A stretch of 64,000 nucleotides of DNA from Auricularia sp. M13 (taxonomy: Eukaryota; Basidiomycota; Agaricomycetes; Auriculariales; Auriculariaceae). The DNA lies in assembly GCA_037042915.1 (NCBI GenBank), contig CM073199.1, positions 682,001 to 746,000 on the forward strand, given 5' to 3'. Under the pieces are notes generated by a model. It ran no database searches and was not told the DNA's origin. It was given only the letters and a program-made list of their open reading frames with translations. Positions 21,040-33,612 of the stretch are shown in pieces (position 1 is the stretch's first letter; each line of letters starts with the position of its first letter). A program made the position numbers and the translations under genes.

Positions 21040-21084
21040 AAGCGACAGCAAGTTTTTAACTTGCCCCTTTTCCACAGCATCCTA
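21040..21084. repeat. Isolated end of the hAT-like MITE found at 57397-57890
   Basis: The terminal 40 or so bases match, in inverse orientation, the left end of the 57397 element: the 11-bp terminus TAGGATGCTGT, then GGAAAAGGG(g/t)CAAGTTAAAAAC. I could not find the opposite terminus within 1 kb, so this looks like a truncated copy or a remnant after deletion. Confidence 0.6.
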
Positions 21085-21108
21085 GGCGGGGGCACGGTTT
21101 GCGGCAAC

Positions 21109-21250
21109 CTATGGTGCCCAATCCGCTTTCCGCAGCCAGACCACCTTCATGTGCCGCTCCAGGGTGGACCGACTAACGCATTGAAAGCGTGTCGCACCCG
21201 GGATTGGAAATCGGGCGACGGCCGAGTATTGGACGAAATAATCGAGCGGC
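21109..21250 (-). pseudogene. Relic of the zinc-finger family
   Basis: The minus-strand frame reads ...ARFPIPGATRF...SRSTLERHMKVV. This aligns with the first finger of the 27604-28674 gene (DFACPIPGCGKL...ARTSLERHLKA). The two zinc-binding cysteines are lost and only one His remains, so it cannot be a functional finger. It abuts a truncated MITE end. Confidence 0.5.
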
Positions 21251-22009
21251 CGGGGTTCAGCGGGTAGAGGGGTCCGCGAGGGCGGTAGCTCAGGTAGCGA
21301 GGGGAGCGTCGGCCTGCAGACTGTCAACACTGGCATCATATGGTCCGGACTGTCGGGGGATGGTTGGCGTGGGGTGCATATAGAATCCGAGTGAGATCGC
21401 GTAGGATAGCGTCGCGGTGATGTCGATCTCGCAGCATATGGGATGGGATGGGATGGAACACAGAGTGCGAGTGTAGACCGGGGTGCGCCTTATATGCCGC
21501 CCGGCGCACTGCACAATTGAGCTTGGGGAAACAATGTTTCGTAGCTTACATATGATACATTGTCTTTTTCAATTTGCAGCCCATTGAGTTCATTGTCTAG
21601 TACGAACTCCGAGTCTCAGCAGTCTGAGGCTGTCTGACTCCAATGACCGTGCGCGCAGTCAGAATCCACAGGCCTAGGAGGCGTTGCACCGGCGGTGAGC
21701 ACTGAGACGTTCCATTGTCGACTCGAAGAAAGAGCGGGCCGCCTCGATCACTGGCAGACGTCTCTCGCATGAGCAGGTACATAACATTTGGCGCTGCGAC
21801 TTTACTCTATCTGACACCGCAGGCTTCGTAATCGTATGAGGGGGGGTTGCTCCAGCTGCAGTGACGTCCCTCAGCCGAGATAAGACAGGAAACGAATACT
21901 CGGAGCTGAGACTCGGAGACGGTTTACGGTAAACGCGCTTCAAGTTCGTGGATTCCGAGCCTGAGACGCGTCATGTCATAGTCCGACCGATGAGAGATGA
22001 CTCGGAGGA

Positions 22010-23080
22010 AATAGTTCAATGGGTGTGCACGACGGCTAATTTACGGTAAAGTAGACTGACTATACCGCCGGGCTGGTCTGCAATCAAAAAGCTGCCAGTG
22101 CAGGTCAGACGGCGTTTTCGGCGTACTGCCGCCATCTCAGCATTCGCGATTCACTGGCACTGGCAGACGACCGGGCGAGCCAGTTCACGGGTGGCGGGGG
22201 GACGTCACAGCGCGGGGGCAGGCAATGGATGCGCTGCCCGGGCCGTGGAAGGCGAGCGCTGCAGAGCGCGCTGGTCGGAGGATGGAGCGGTTCGGAAAGA
22301 TTGGCAAGACCGCCACATTGCAGCACCTGGGCGTGATGTAGCTCGTGTGGAGGGGGGAGGAGTCGCCTTCATTCGATTCTCCCTCCCTCCGTCCCGCGTA
22401 CTCCCGAGTCGTCTGCGGCCCGGAGATTCGAGGAAAGTGGACGCTGCGAAACGGGACCCGTCGACTCGGAGATCCGCCAGTGGAGCGCGGAAGTTGAACG
22501 TTGAACGTTGGACAGCGACTCGGTCCGACCCCCAACCACTGGCGAGGGACAAGTTGCTGGATAAGTAATCGTGATGTGAGATGGGGGTAAGACGCAGGCA
22601 GGACGGCGTCAGGCAGCATCTTCATGAGGGATGAGGAAATGGTGATAGGTTGCCAGTGGGTGCGCACGGCTAAGTAGAGTGTCGGGTCTGATGTCAGACC
22701 CCCAGCCCAGCCAGCTCGCTGCTGCTGGATAATCGTAATGTGAGACGCAGGCAGGACGTTGGACTAGGACCAGCGTCAGGCAGCATCTTCATCATCTCGT
22801 CGATGAGGGTTGAGGGTTGGGTGTGCAGGGCTAAGGAGAGTGTCGGGTCTGGGCGTAGGTCAGACGGCGTTTTCAGCGACTTGGCGTGACGGACGTACTC
22901 AGTGCCCGATCCTCCATCCCAGCATTCCAGCATTCGCGATTCACTGGCAGACGACCGGGGGTAAGTCCGAGCCAGTGCACGGGGGGTACGTTGGGCGGAT
23001 CGGGCTGGGGATGCCACGGCGGTGCTAGCAAGGGCAATCGTCGGACGCGCCGCGCTAGCAAGGGCAACCGTCGGACGCCG
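22010..23080. repeat. Imperfect segmental and tandem duplications
   Basis: Two levels are visible. A block at about 22020-22170 (gggtgtgcac...ggtcagacggcgtttt...attcgcgattcactgg) recurs at about 22815-22960. Between them a unit of roughly 160 bp (gctggataa...gcgtcaggcagcatcttcat...gagtgtcgggtctg) occurs twice, near 22540-22690 and 22710-22855. A 28-bp doublet (gctagcaagggcaa...cgtcggacg) lies at 23026-23080. Ser/Arg-rich minus-strand frames across it are probably by-products of repeats. Confidence 0.6.
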
Positions 23081-24115
23081 CACACACTGGGAGGAGCAAC
23101 TGGTGGAAGGCGAACGCTGCAGACGGCGGTCCACGGCTGGCGAGCGCTGCAAAGGCCGGAGTTGGAGTCGTAATCCACCAGGCCAGCGTGAACCTGAACC
23201 TGGGGGAGAGCTTCGTCCGGCGCGCTCGGGGGTCTTGTTTTCGTTGTCGGTCATCGTGGAAACCAGCGGCCGTACGGATCGTCTTTCCAGCAATAGGCCG
23301 AATGTGTGTTGTGTGTTCTGCGCTAGGGCGAATGTTGCGTGCTGCGATCAAAGGCTGCTAGTTGAGGGCGTGGCGTGCATATAGGATTGGGTGGAGCAGG
23401 AGGGGAAAGCAGGATTGCGAGTCGGAATGAATTCGAACTTGGAGGAGGGGGAGAAGGCTTGGGCGTCGCGCACACTCTTTTATGGTGTGGAGTGCAGTGT
23501 GCCACTTGCCACCGTGCACAGGGACAAAGATACTGTACTTGGGCAAATCCAGAATCATACTATGCAGGAGGTGCCGAATCCTGCTGCTGCCACGGTGGCA
23601 AACCTTGGCGCAAGGGACCGTGTGAAAAGGAGATGCCATCGAACGCGAACAATACTGTACTCGAGCTCTGCATAAGCTCGAGAATAGGAATGCGCATGGA
23701 CATGCTCCCAAACTAGCCATGTGCATGAGCGTACTGAGACCGCGCGAACCAGTGCGAAGATTGGTGACAAAGCAGAGCAGTGTATCCCGAGTCTGAGTAC
23801 AGCAGAGCCTATGTATGAGGCGCCCGTGTATCGCGCATTATGCATGATGGTCCGACGCGACGCCATCGGACGAGCGTTGAGATTATCGAGCGCGCGTGCC
23901 ATTGGCTATGATAGTCAGCATCGTATGAGATCCGCGTGAGGCCATAGGGCGTTCGGCGCCGACGACATGCGTCGAGGAGGACGTCGAACGTGCGCGCCGC
24001 TGGTGACGACGTCATCGGGGCGGAAGCAGATGCGGTCGATAGACTCGGGCTCGCCGGTGGCCAGAGACGAGTCTGGGTGGGGAGGAGCCTCGGCCGACGT
24101 CAGGGGGCGCGGCGG
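23081..24115. other. Upstream region of GAPDH, no gene recognised
   Basis: Several overlapping 60-120 codon frames occur on both strands without motifs or splice structure. The right end should contain upstream control DNA for the GAPDH gene. Confidence 0.4.
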
Positions 24116-24122
24116 TATAAAG
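24116..24122 (+). promoter_or_regulatory. TATA box of GAPDH
   Basis: TATAAAG in a GC-rich setting, 84 bp before the ATG, followed by a CT-rich stretch (24149-24172). This is the usual layout of strong fungal gpd promoters. Confidence 0.75.
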
Positions 24123-24199
24123 GGGCGCGTCGGAGCTTGGTGGATCCGCAATCTCCTCTCCCATCTCCTCTGCAATCGACACGCATACATCCAGCTGCC

Positions 24200-25680
<1,481 letters not shown>

Positions 25681-25683
25681 GCG

Positions 25684-25830
25684 TCGGTGAGGTGAGGCGC
25701 AGCCGAGCCGAACGTCGGCGAGGTGAAGCCGAGCTGTGGCGATGGCGAGGCTGCGAAGTCGAGATGCATGCTGAGGCTGCGAAGTCGAGCTGCATTGGTG
25801 AGGCGACGCTGAGCTGTTCGTGAGGCGTTG
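25684..25830. repeat. Imperfect minisatellite downstream of GAPDH
   Basis: About five diverged units of roughly 28 bp, each with a GTGAGG-like start and a GAAG(c/t)CGAGCTG-like end, lie directly after the GAPDH stop codon. They would fall in the 3' UTR. Confidence 0.5.
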
Positions 25831-26780
25831 CGTGTTTTCGATGTGGACCGAGTCGGTGATGATCTTGTGAAAAAAATCCGAATGAATGAATGACGAAATG
25901 AAATAGAATGTACTTTTTCCACTGTCACTCCTTGCGTTTGGTGGGTGGGCGGTCGTGGTGCACTGTTCAACGTTCACGCTGGAACCGGACGGTGGAATTA
26001 AGTGAGGATGTGGCGGACTGCAGGAGGTGGTGGCATCTTGTCATGCCGCGGGCTCTTGAAGACAAAGGAAGAATGCACGCCGCTGCGGGAGGGGCCCGAG
26101 GACGAGAGTTCAATTGGATGCCTCGTGTCTCTCTCTCTCTCTCTCCTTCGTCCCGCGTCTTCCTCGTCCTCTCGCACTCCCACATCCACTTCACTTCCGC
26201 ACGCCTCACGACTCCACGCCAACTCAACCGCCTCCGAGTCTGCGACCCACAACTTGAAGTCATCAAGCGCGCCGTGTTCCGACACGTCACCTAGCGGCTA
26301 GTACGAGGCGCATTATTATTATTCTGGCTGGTGGCTGGTGGACTCTGAGTCTGGAGATTCCGAGTCGCACGATACGATCGCCAGCTGCAGACCCGGCCGC
26401 GGTGCGTCGCTCCGATCATGATATCGTCGCAGCGCTGAGCGAACCAATACAGTGTACACGGCATCGGTCCCGGAGGCGTCAGGATTTATGTAGCGACTGG
26501 TCCCCATATGCATTACATTACAGTGCCCGTGCACGCGCGGAGCAGTGGGGGGCGCTGCGAGTGAGAGTCGCGGGTCGGTTTCTTCGAGCTCGAGCGGTTT
26601 AACTTTCTGTCCGACGGTCCGGTCGCGTTCCTGCAGCACGGCTCGCTTTTCGACAGCGATTCCGTGTCGAGTAGGTATGTACTACTCGCTGCGCATTCCT
26701 CGAGCAATTTCGAGTCACCGCCTTTCCTTCCTCGACTCGGAGCAATTCGAGTAATCCGATTGCCTTCCTCCTGCAATTTG
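25831..26780. other. Intergenic, simple repeats
   Basis: Includes a (CT)n tract at about 26130-26147. I see no supported gene. The short frames here lack motifs. Confidence 0.4.
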
Positions 26781-26784
26781 AAAC

Positions 26785-26950
26785 TTGCGAAGGAGGCAAA
26801 AAAAAAAAAAAAACGGAAGCGCCTGGCCGATAATGCGGCATTACCGGCCGGCCCTCTCGAAGCAGTTCAAGTTGCCCCCAGCAAAACGTAGGCGCGTCGA
26901 TCGCGAGGAAGCCAACCTTCCGCATCTCATACGGCTCTCATCATCATGCA
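26785..26950 (+). pseudogene. C-terminal relic of the zinc-finger family
   Basis: A 16-base adenine run is followed by a frame reading KRKRLADNAALPAGPL. After a frame change comes LPPAKRRRVDREEANLPHLI. Both align with the end of the 27604-28674 protein (KTRKRLADNAALPADPLDG... and APPAKRRRLDRREADLPDII). The finger domain itself is missing. The relic points toward its intact relative, which lies 0.7 kb away on the opposite strand. Confidence 0.7.
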
Positions 26951-27603
26951 GGCACTCCCAGATTCTGGCAGTGCCGCGAGTCGAGAAGGAGAAGAGACTG
27001 GCTGGCGCAAGGGAATAATTTGAAGTACTGTAGGCGCCGCGGAATCGAAGCTCGATCACTTTCGAGCTGTATTTCCGTTTCCGGATCCGTCGTCGCGCAA
27101 TGAAACAGCCAGATCATGACGCTAAAGTGAGCACTGAGCAATAGTAGCGTTCAATATCAACACTGCATCGCATGTATGAATACGACGACTACATCAAGTC
27201 CATTGCGAACAAGATCATGCAGCATGTGACCAGCAGTTCTTTTGCAACACCATCCTGCTAAGTCGGGCCAAACCAGGCAAACACACTGCGGTGTGTCTTG
27301 TCAGGAAATGCAGGCCATGACGTTGTGAGAATTCCGTGCATCGGAAGCAGGCGCGAGAAAGATGCCAACTGAGCGTTCAATCCCGGGCCAAGGGTTTCGA
27401 ATTCACTGGCACGCTGTGAGTTTGCGACGACGCGGTCTGGCTCGTGCAAATTGATTCCCGTCAATGACATCCAGCAAGAGCAGCGTTGAGATGCAATTCG
27501 GGATCTGCAACAGTATGAACAAAATCGCGACCAGTGCTATGTATGTATACAAGATTCTGTACAGGAGCAAGTCGAGGACAGACGAGCGATGTCAGGAGAA
27601 AGG

Positions 27604-28674
27604 TCAAGATATGATATCGGGAAGGTCGGCTTCCCTGCGATCGAGGCGCCTGCGCTTTGCTGGGGGCGCCTGCGAGCTCTCCGACCCGTCGAGAGGGTCG
27701 GCCGGTAATGCCGCATTATCGGCCAGGCGCTTCCGGGTTTTCGCCTCCTTCGAGGCGAGGGCCTTCGCCTTCGCTATGGCGCTGTTGCGCTCGCGGACCT
27801 CCTTCGGCGTCTTTCGACAGAACCGCTCCAGATGGCGCTTCATTGTCTCGCGATCGCTACCTCTCTTGACCGGCTTAGGGCAGCCCTGCGGGCAGACGAC
27901 CGTGTGCGCCTTGAGGTGCCGCTCCAAAGAGGTTCGAGCACCCATTAGCTTGCCGCACCCGGGAATCGGGCATGCGAAGTCGCCCGCGGCGTCGCGGCGC
28001 ACAGTCTTCGCCAGCGCTCTGGCCGCCGTCTCCTCCATCCCATGCTTGAGCGCGGGATCCGCGGCCGGCAGTGGGGAGATAGGTGCGGCTGTGGGCAAGG
28101 GTGCGGAGAGCGGTGCGGCTGTCGAGGGCGTGCGGGAGGCGCGCTTGCGGGAGGAGCTCTTGCGGGCAGGGGGCGAGGGCAGGGCGTCTCCTTGGGCTGG
28201 GAAAAGGTCGCTGCTGGAAGATGCGGCAGACGATGTTGACGGCCCAGCAACGGTGAGGGGCGAGAGTGCGGGCGACGGTGTTGCCCACACCGTTGTGAGG
28301 GCATCTGGGGCGGGCGGCGGTGCGGGCAAGAGTCTGAAGGCCCCGGTGTCGGGGTGCGCGAGCCCGGGACCGGCCAATGAGGGCACACGATGTGCGGGCG
28401 CGGGGGCTGGACGGGGGCTGGTGGATGCAGCGGGCATGCGCGAGGGGGGCTCCGCCTGATTGACCGTCGCTGGGCGAGAGCGGCTGACCCGCGTTTGCTG
28501 CGTCGGTGGCGACGACGGCCGAGTGTTTGTCTGGGGCACTTGAGGCAACGGCTCAGATTCGCTTGGTCGCAGCGTGAGCAGCGCGGGGTCGATCGTGTCG
28601 AGCAGGGGGCCGTATATCGACATCAAGGTGGAGGCCGAGGATGCGACAAAAAGGTCGAGAGGGTGGGCGGGCAT
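27604..28674 (-). CDS. C2H2 + C2HC zinc-finger protein, copy 2
   Basis: A single-exon gene of 356 residues. Residues 40-230 are Pro/Ala/Ser-rich and probably disordered, with basic patches (SSSRKRASR). Finger 1 is a classic C-X4-C-X12-H-X3-H (C235, C240, H253, H257). Finger 2 is C-X3-C-X15-H-X4-C (C261, C265, H281, C286). A basic helix (290-316) and the NLS-like PPAKRRRLDRR (338-348) end the protein. ATG 28674 lies 41 bp below a TATAAAG box. It is paralogous to 1225-2130, and two relics of the same family also lie in the window, so this family has duplicated locally. Probably a nuclear DNA-binding protein; the target is unknown. Confidence 0.8.
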   Translation of the reverse strand: MPAHPLDLFVASSASTLMSIYGPLLDTIDPALLTLRPSESEPLPQVPQTNTRPSSPPTQQTRVSRSRPATVNQAEPPSRMPAASTSPRPAPAPAHRVPSLAGPGLAHPDTGAFRLLPAPPPAPDALTTVWATPSPALSPLTVAGPSTSSAASSSSDLFPAQGDALPSPPARKSSSRKRASRTPSTAAPLSAPLPTAAPISPLPAADPALKHGMEETAARALAKTVRRDAAGDFACPIPGCGKLMGARTSLERHLKAHTVVCPQGCPKPVKRGSDRETMKRHLERFCRKTPKEVRERNSAIAKAKALASKEAKTRKRLADNAALPADPLDGSESSQAPPAKRRRLDRREADLPDIIS

Positions 28675-28714
28675 GGTGCGCTTGGTGTTGGGAGACAGGC
28701 AAGTGCGTGAGGAG

Positions 28715-28721
28715 CTTTATA
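28715..28721 (-). promoter_or_regulatory. TATA box of the 27604-28674 gene
   Basis: TATAAAG on the minus strand, 41 bp before the start codon. Confidence 0.6.
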
Positions 28722-29908
28722 GCGCAGTGAGGTAAAGAAAATATTTCAGCGTCAGAAGCATGGTCACCAGGCGGCGCATCAGCTGGCGGCATTGTTCATT
28801 GGGTGCGAGGGTATTGTGACACACCATGAGGCTTGATGAATCGAGATTTTGCCCAGGCAATATCCCCGCGCAGCGGCCCGTATGCCGGCTCGCCTGCAGG
28901 TCGCCCGCGGCCGCCTGCAGCTCCAGGACATGCTTCCAACACCGAATTCTGCGCTGCAGCATCAGCGAGAGGTCCTGCACACCAAGGGCTGGAGGGAAAA
29001 GTGACTGGGGGACCCGGTTTTCGTGTCGGAAGCAACTGTCACAAAGAAGCATGAGCTGGACAAAAGCCTCACGCCATCAGATATTTTTTCGTCCACATGG
29101 CACAGCCCAGCGGTCACAGGGAGCAGTGGGGCTGATTTATGGCAGCAGATAACCTGGTTCCGTGAGAACGAGGGATTTGCAGCCTGCTCGCCGAGCCTCG
29201 ACCAGGCGGTCAGTCGAGGCAGCTACCAGTCAGGTGCAAGACAGACCGCTCCGTTGCTGAGCGGCAAGCATGCCCATGCGCCAGACTGGCGCTGCGACGG
29301 CAAAGCGTGCAAGCGGCGGCGTCGGCGGGCAACGAGTTGACCGACATGCGGGCTGCGGCGGAAGCAGGAGGACCCCGGAGCAGCAGGTCCGACGTCCGAC
29401 ACGAGATGAATAGCATCGCCGCTCTGCCCAGCATCCAGGCCAGACTCCTAGGCGGGCGTGACGCAGCCGGGCAAAAATATTGCGGTAGGTCGTCCAGAAC
29501 CCATAACTACGATATTGGAGTTAGCCTGGGCACTGTCAGGCAGGCCGTTGAAGACGGCGTCCTCGAAATCATGCTGTGCCGTAACCCGTGGGCCGGACGG
29601 CGAGCACAATCGTGATACGCCCGCCACGCTCTATCCAAAGCAGAACAGCGTCGGTGTCAATTGTCGATCCCATCAAGTTTCTTTGTCGTCCTCGGGTATG
29701 CCCCGTAAGGCAAGCGCTGGCCCGTCTGCAGCCCCTTGAGTCATGGCAGGCGTAGCCTATCGGTCACGCAGCGGCGGCCGACGAGCGTGGTCCAGAGACA
29801 AGACAGCAGGGCAGCGATACACCCCAGGTCGCATCAACGCCTTTCCTCGTCCAACGCATGACGTTGAAGCCTGTTCCTCTCGAAGAATTAATTCGTACAA
29901 CTGTTTAG

Positions 29909-29934
29909 TCACGTGATGGATTCTCATCACGTGA
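29909..29934. repeat. CACGTG-containing inverted repeat
   Basis: Arms TCACGTGATG and CATCACGTGA separated by 6 bp. The same arms with a 2-bp spacer occur at 58532-58552. They could be a tandem binding site for bHLH-type factors (CACGTG core) or a transposon end. Confidence 0.45.
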
Positions 29935-31689
29935 TAATCTCACCTACGCGTCAACATTCCGAGATGGGGAAAGTTCCGAAAGTGCATATCTGGGTCTGCG
30001 AGGCGACCACAGCCGCCCATTGTCCTATATGCCGGTTCGGAAAACCTATGCGGCGCATCGGCTGCATTCTCACGACGTTCTTCCTAGTGACGTTGCTAAA
30101 CTCCAGGCGAGACGACCCAATTTGTTGAAAACCTGACCGGCAGCCGTCACGATATGACCCTGCACCCATCTTCGTGTTGACCGGTAGACTGTTATGTTCA
30201 CGGATTTGAAGATGCCTGTCACGATTGCGCGACTTGGGATTCGAGTAAACTTACCAACATACGCTTAACCTGTGTGTGGGGGAGTTAGCAGATGGCGCAG
30301 AGTGTATTCAACAAGATCATTTGGCACATCCTGCCCGCTATCTGATACGCAAAGATCTGAAGCGACTTACCGTAGCCTCAGCAATATGGCACAGCGCAAC
30401 AACGGCGCAGCGGGATAAAACACACTTGCAGGCCATGGTCTTGATCGAGGTTACGAGGTCGCGTCGTAGGGTGTTGCCGATCGCCGCAACTTCAGCGTTG
30501 ATCGATTGTACGCACTCTTGATGTATCTCAAGGTGATTGGCGCGACGTGAAGAACGCGCATAGGCGAGGGTGGATGGAGAAGTTCAGGTCGATGTTGGTG
30601 TGCGTCCGGGTCCTTATCGCAGCACAAAGGAGCGCGAGCGGTGGCAGTGAATCCTTTGAGGATGGCAAGGCGTCATCTCGCACAACCAACTGTGCGGGGA
30701 GCTTCATTGGATGAGCGAGGTTGGGGGGGGAGACGGATTCCGAGGGCGTCGATCACGCCGCACTGCGAGCGACAGGCGACCGCTCGTATCCACCCCCTTG
30801 ACGATGGGTGTAGCCAGGACGCAGATCCAGGTCCAACAGGTGGTGGAGCGTGCACAAGGGTGCTAAAATCCGGTCAGCATTCATCAGCGACGTGTGGTAC
30901 GCACGGCAGGGACAGCCCCGCAGGATTGGAGAGAATGTCGCGACTGCGTCATGTAATTGCAACGAAGCATGCATCTTCTCCCAAGTGTCGCAGCCACGAT
31001 ACACCTTCTTCATAGCCTCCGCCAGGGCCGTGTCAGCAGCGCAGGCCCGCGGACCCGTCCGGGCGAAGTCTATAACGCAAGGTGTACCTGGTGCAGGACA
31101 GCGATGGAGGAAAGCAGATGTTCTTGAGACCGAGAATCAGGCCAAGAGAAGCCGATGAGGCGTTCAAGTCCATGTGAGGCAAGAGGAGAGTGAGGGAGTC
31201 GGAGGAACAGGAGGGAGAGAAATGAGACCTTGGGGGTCCGCACGGCTGCGAGATTTAAAATGAGGATGGTCTTTGTGGTGCAGGTTCAACAATGAATTTA
31301 TTGCAATCGCGTGATGTGAGACATCCGACGAAGCGCAGTGATGATGACGAAAATTGCGGGAAGTGGTGGAGACGTACAGTACGTGCCGGAAAACAACAGG
31401 AGAAATTCCAAAGCCTCGCAGGCTGCCACAAGACGATGAGCCTCACGCGACGCAGAGTCAAAGTACAGAGGCTGCCTGGAATGGCAGGACACAATGGCTG
31501 GACCGGAGATTTTTCTTGATGAACCACATTCGCAAAGAAATGAAGAAATCCGCGGTCCAAGGCATGGGCACGTGTGTTGGGGATGCCGGCGCAGCGCGTG
31601 AGCCGCTGGTCATTGGCGCATGCGGAGGACGCCGTCGGCGCCGCGGAGCAGGGCGTGGTGGTGGTGGTCAAAATCGTGGTGATGGCCCA

Positions 31690-31748
31690 AAGCGTGGTCG
31701 TGGAGCTTGGCAACCGGCATTCGGGACGACTGGAAAATCCCGCATGAT
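31690..31748. repeat. Diverged repeat shared with 20-75
   Basis: Partner of the repeat at the left edge of the window. See that entry for the shared core. Confidence 0.4.
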
Positions 31749-31836
31749 TGTCAGCTGAGGCTTTAGGCTGGCCGCTGGCAGCTCGCAGCCTGGCGCTCAC
31801 GAGCCTGCTTGCATTCGTACTGTACCGTAGCTGGCA

Positions 31837-33612
31837 ATGGCTGCCAGCTTGCGTGTATCGTATCCTCGGCCAGCAACGGCAGTCCAGCCACCCCCGCCAT
31901 TCCCAATCCCAGCCTCACTGTTGCCGTTGAGCCCGCCGCCCGCGCACTGCACGCCCCCCTATATTCCAGGCTCACGCGGCGTCTGGCAATGGCACGGAGA
32001 CTGGACGCGCTCGACCCACGTGTTCCCAGCTGCGTACCCGCGCAAGCCGACGTTGCGTGCGCCGCCGGGCAAGCCGTCGGCCGACGAGGTCAACCGCCGG
32101 CGCGAAGAACACTACAACGGCCGCTGGGCGCGTCTCGAGTCCCGCGGCGAAGTCCTTTGGACTGTGGCTGACCGATTTGTTCGCCCCAACAATGACACCG
32201 TGACGAGTCCGGGAAGTCAGGATCTGCGCCCAGTTACGCTCATTTGCACGCACGCGAACGGAATGCACAGAGAGGTGCGTTTCTTTGGCATGCAATGCAT
32301 TACATCTGAACCAATGATCTTAGACGTTCGACGAAATGCTGCGCAATCTTCTGTCTACTCGATTGCCTGGCGGAGACGTGATCAACGAGGTGTGGACGCT
32401 GGACGCAGTCACTCAGGGAGAAGGAGGTCGCATTAACCAGTCAGAGCTTCCCGACGTCTGTAAGTCATTCCATCATATAACATGAAGCATTCCAACCAGT
32501 TTGCAGTTGACTGGACGGAAAATGCGCGCGACATACTGAACTTTCTCCTGGCGTACCTTCCGAAAGCCACCGATTCGACATCTCCGAGCCTCCCCAGCAT
32601 ACTTCCTCGCATATCGAAGTCAGACATTGCGTCTCGCAAGGAGAACGGATTCGCCGACCGCAAGCTTGTCGCTCTAGGGCATTCCCAGGAGGCGCTGCAA
32701 TGTAAGTGCTCTCGCTCAATAGGTCATTCTGGCCATACTGATATTTCCTTAGCGCAATTGCCGCAACAGAGCTCCCTGCACTCTTCGATAGCATTATCTT
32801 TGTAGATCCCGTCATCGTCTCGCCGGTCCACCGCGGCGCCAACTACGGCGTCATGACGGCCGCGGCGGCAAAGCGACGCGACGTCTGGCCTTCTCGGTCA
32901 GTCATCGCTCACTGCCTCTCGTATACCGTTCCTGAATAGGTTTGCAGACACGACGCGGCGACTCTCCTGCAGAAATCGCCGTTCTTCAAGCTCTGGCACC
33001 CCGCAGTGTTTAAATCCTACATCAACGACGGGATGTACATCGACGCATCTGGGTCTGCGCGGCTGAAATGCACACCATATCAGGTAGGACTGGGCCCTTA
33101 CGTATCCAGTTTTCGCGCGGGCATTGATCTCGTCATTCGCAGGAGTCCAGCTCGTTCTCAGAACTGCGCGCGCCCAACTACGCGTGGTATCGCCTGGCAA
33201 GCCTGCCTACCAGTATTGTACTGTTCTGGATTCTTGCTGCGACGGAGAACCATCCGTGCGCGCCCTTCTATTTCGTCTTTATCTTCACGTGCATTGACAT
33301 GGACGGCGCAGGACGGGCGGCGACGACGGCACGCCGCACACCGCGTGGCGTCGTCCGGAGAATTCGTCCAACGTGCGCGTTGAGGGCGCCGGTCATCTGG
33401 TGCGTAGGACATCTCACGAACACTCTGATCTGCATTTCTCATATGTCACCTTTTTCTCTAGATCGTGCAGCACAAGCCTGCGGAATTAGGTAGGCATTGC
33501 TATTTCAGAACGCTGTGGGTGACGAGAGGCTGATGAGACATGGGTTTCAGCTGTCTTAGTCTCTGAGTTCTTAGCCAGAAAGTACGCGCCAGCTCCGAAG
33601 GCGAGAATGTAA
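31837..33612 (+). CDS. Alpha/beta-hydrolase fold protein with apparent frameshift
   Basis: Nine exons: 31837-32274, 32324-32459, 32507-32701, 32753-32896, 32948-33083, 33143-33255, 33312-33399, 33462-33489 and 33551-33612. Features of the fold: HANGMH (oxyanion region, exon 1), WTLDAVTQGEGG, the nucleophile elbow beginning ALGHSQ, then FVDPVI, and VEGAGHL with the likely catalytic His. The exons total 1340 nt, one short of a multiple of three. The missing base maps to 32688, where GHSQ should continue G-G but reads E-A. Everything downstream is coherent if one base is added. The last residues are A-R-M, which fits the loose PTS1 consensus, so the family may be peroxisomal. The start is uncertain: 31837 is the only in-frame ATG upstream of the conserved part. 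It may be a recent pseudogene or contain a sequence error. Confidence 0.72.

Larger units (their letters stand above)
28722..31836. other. Long region without a recognised gene
   Basis: Three kilobases with many short frames on both strands. One minus-strand stretch (about 31130-30600) has a locally protein-like frame (AEAMKKVYRGCDTWEKMHAS), but I do not recognise it and cannot build a gene. A plus-strand frame at 31354-31758 is Gly/Arg-rich and unsupported. It also holds an inverted repeat (29909-29934) and a dispersed repeat (31690-31748). Confidence 0.4.

Noticed and set aside
22694-23293. 199-codon minus-strand frame
   Set aside because: Built from duplicated Ser/Arg-rich DNA in the repeat block; no independent support.
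27370-27400. Possible tRNA B-box (gttcaatccc)
   Set aside because: No matching A-box, acceptor stem or cloverleaf in the flanking sequence.
31354-31758. Gly/Arg-rich plus-strand frame resembling an RGG protein
   Set aside because: Short, no promoter or splice support, and overlaps a dispersed repeat.
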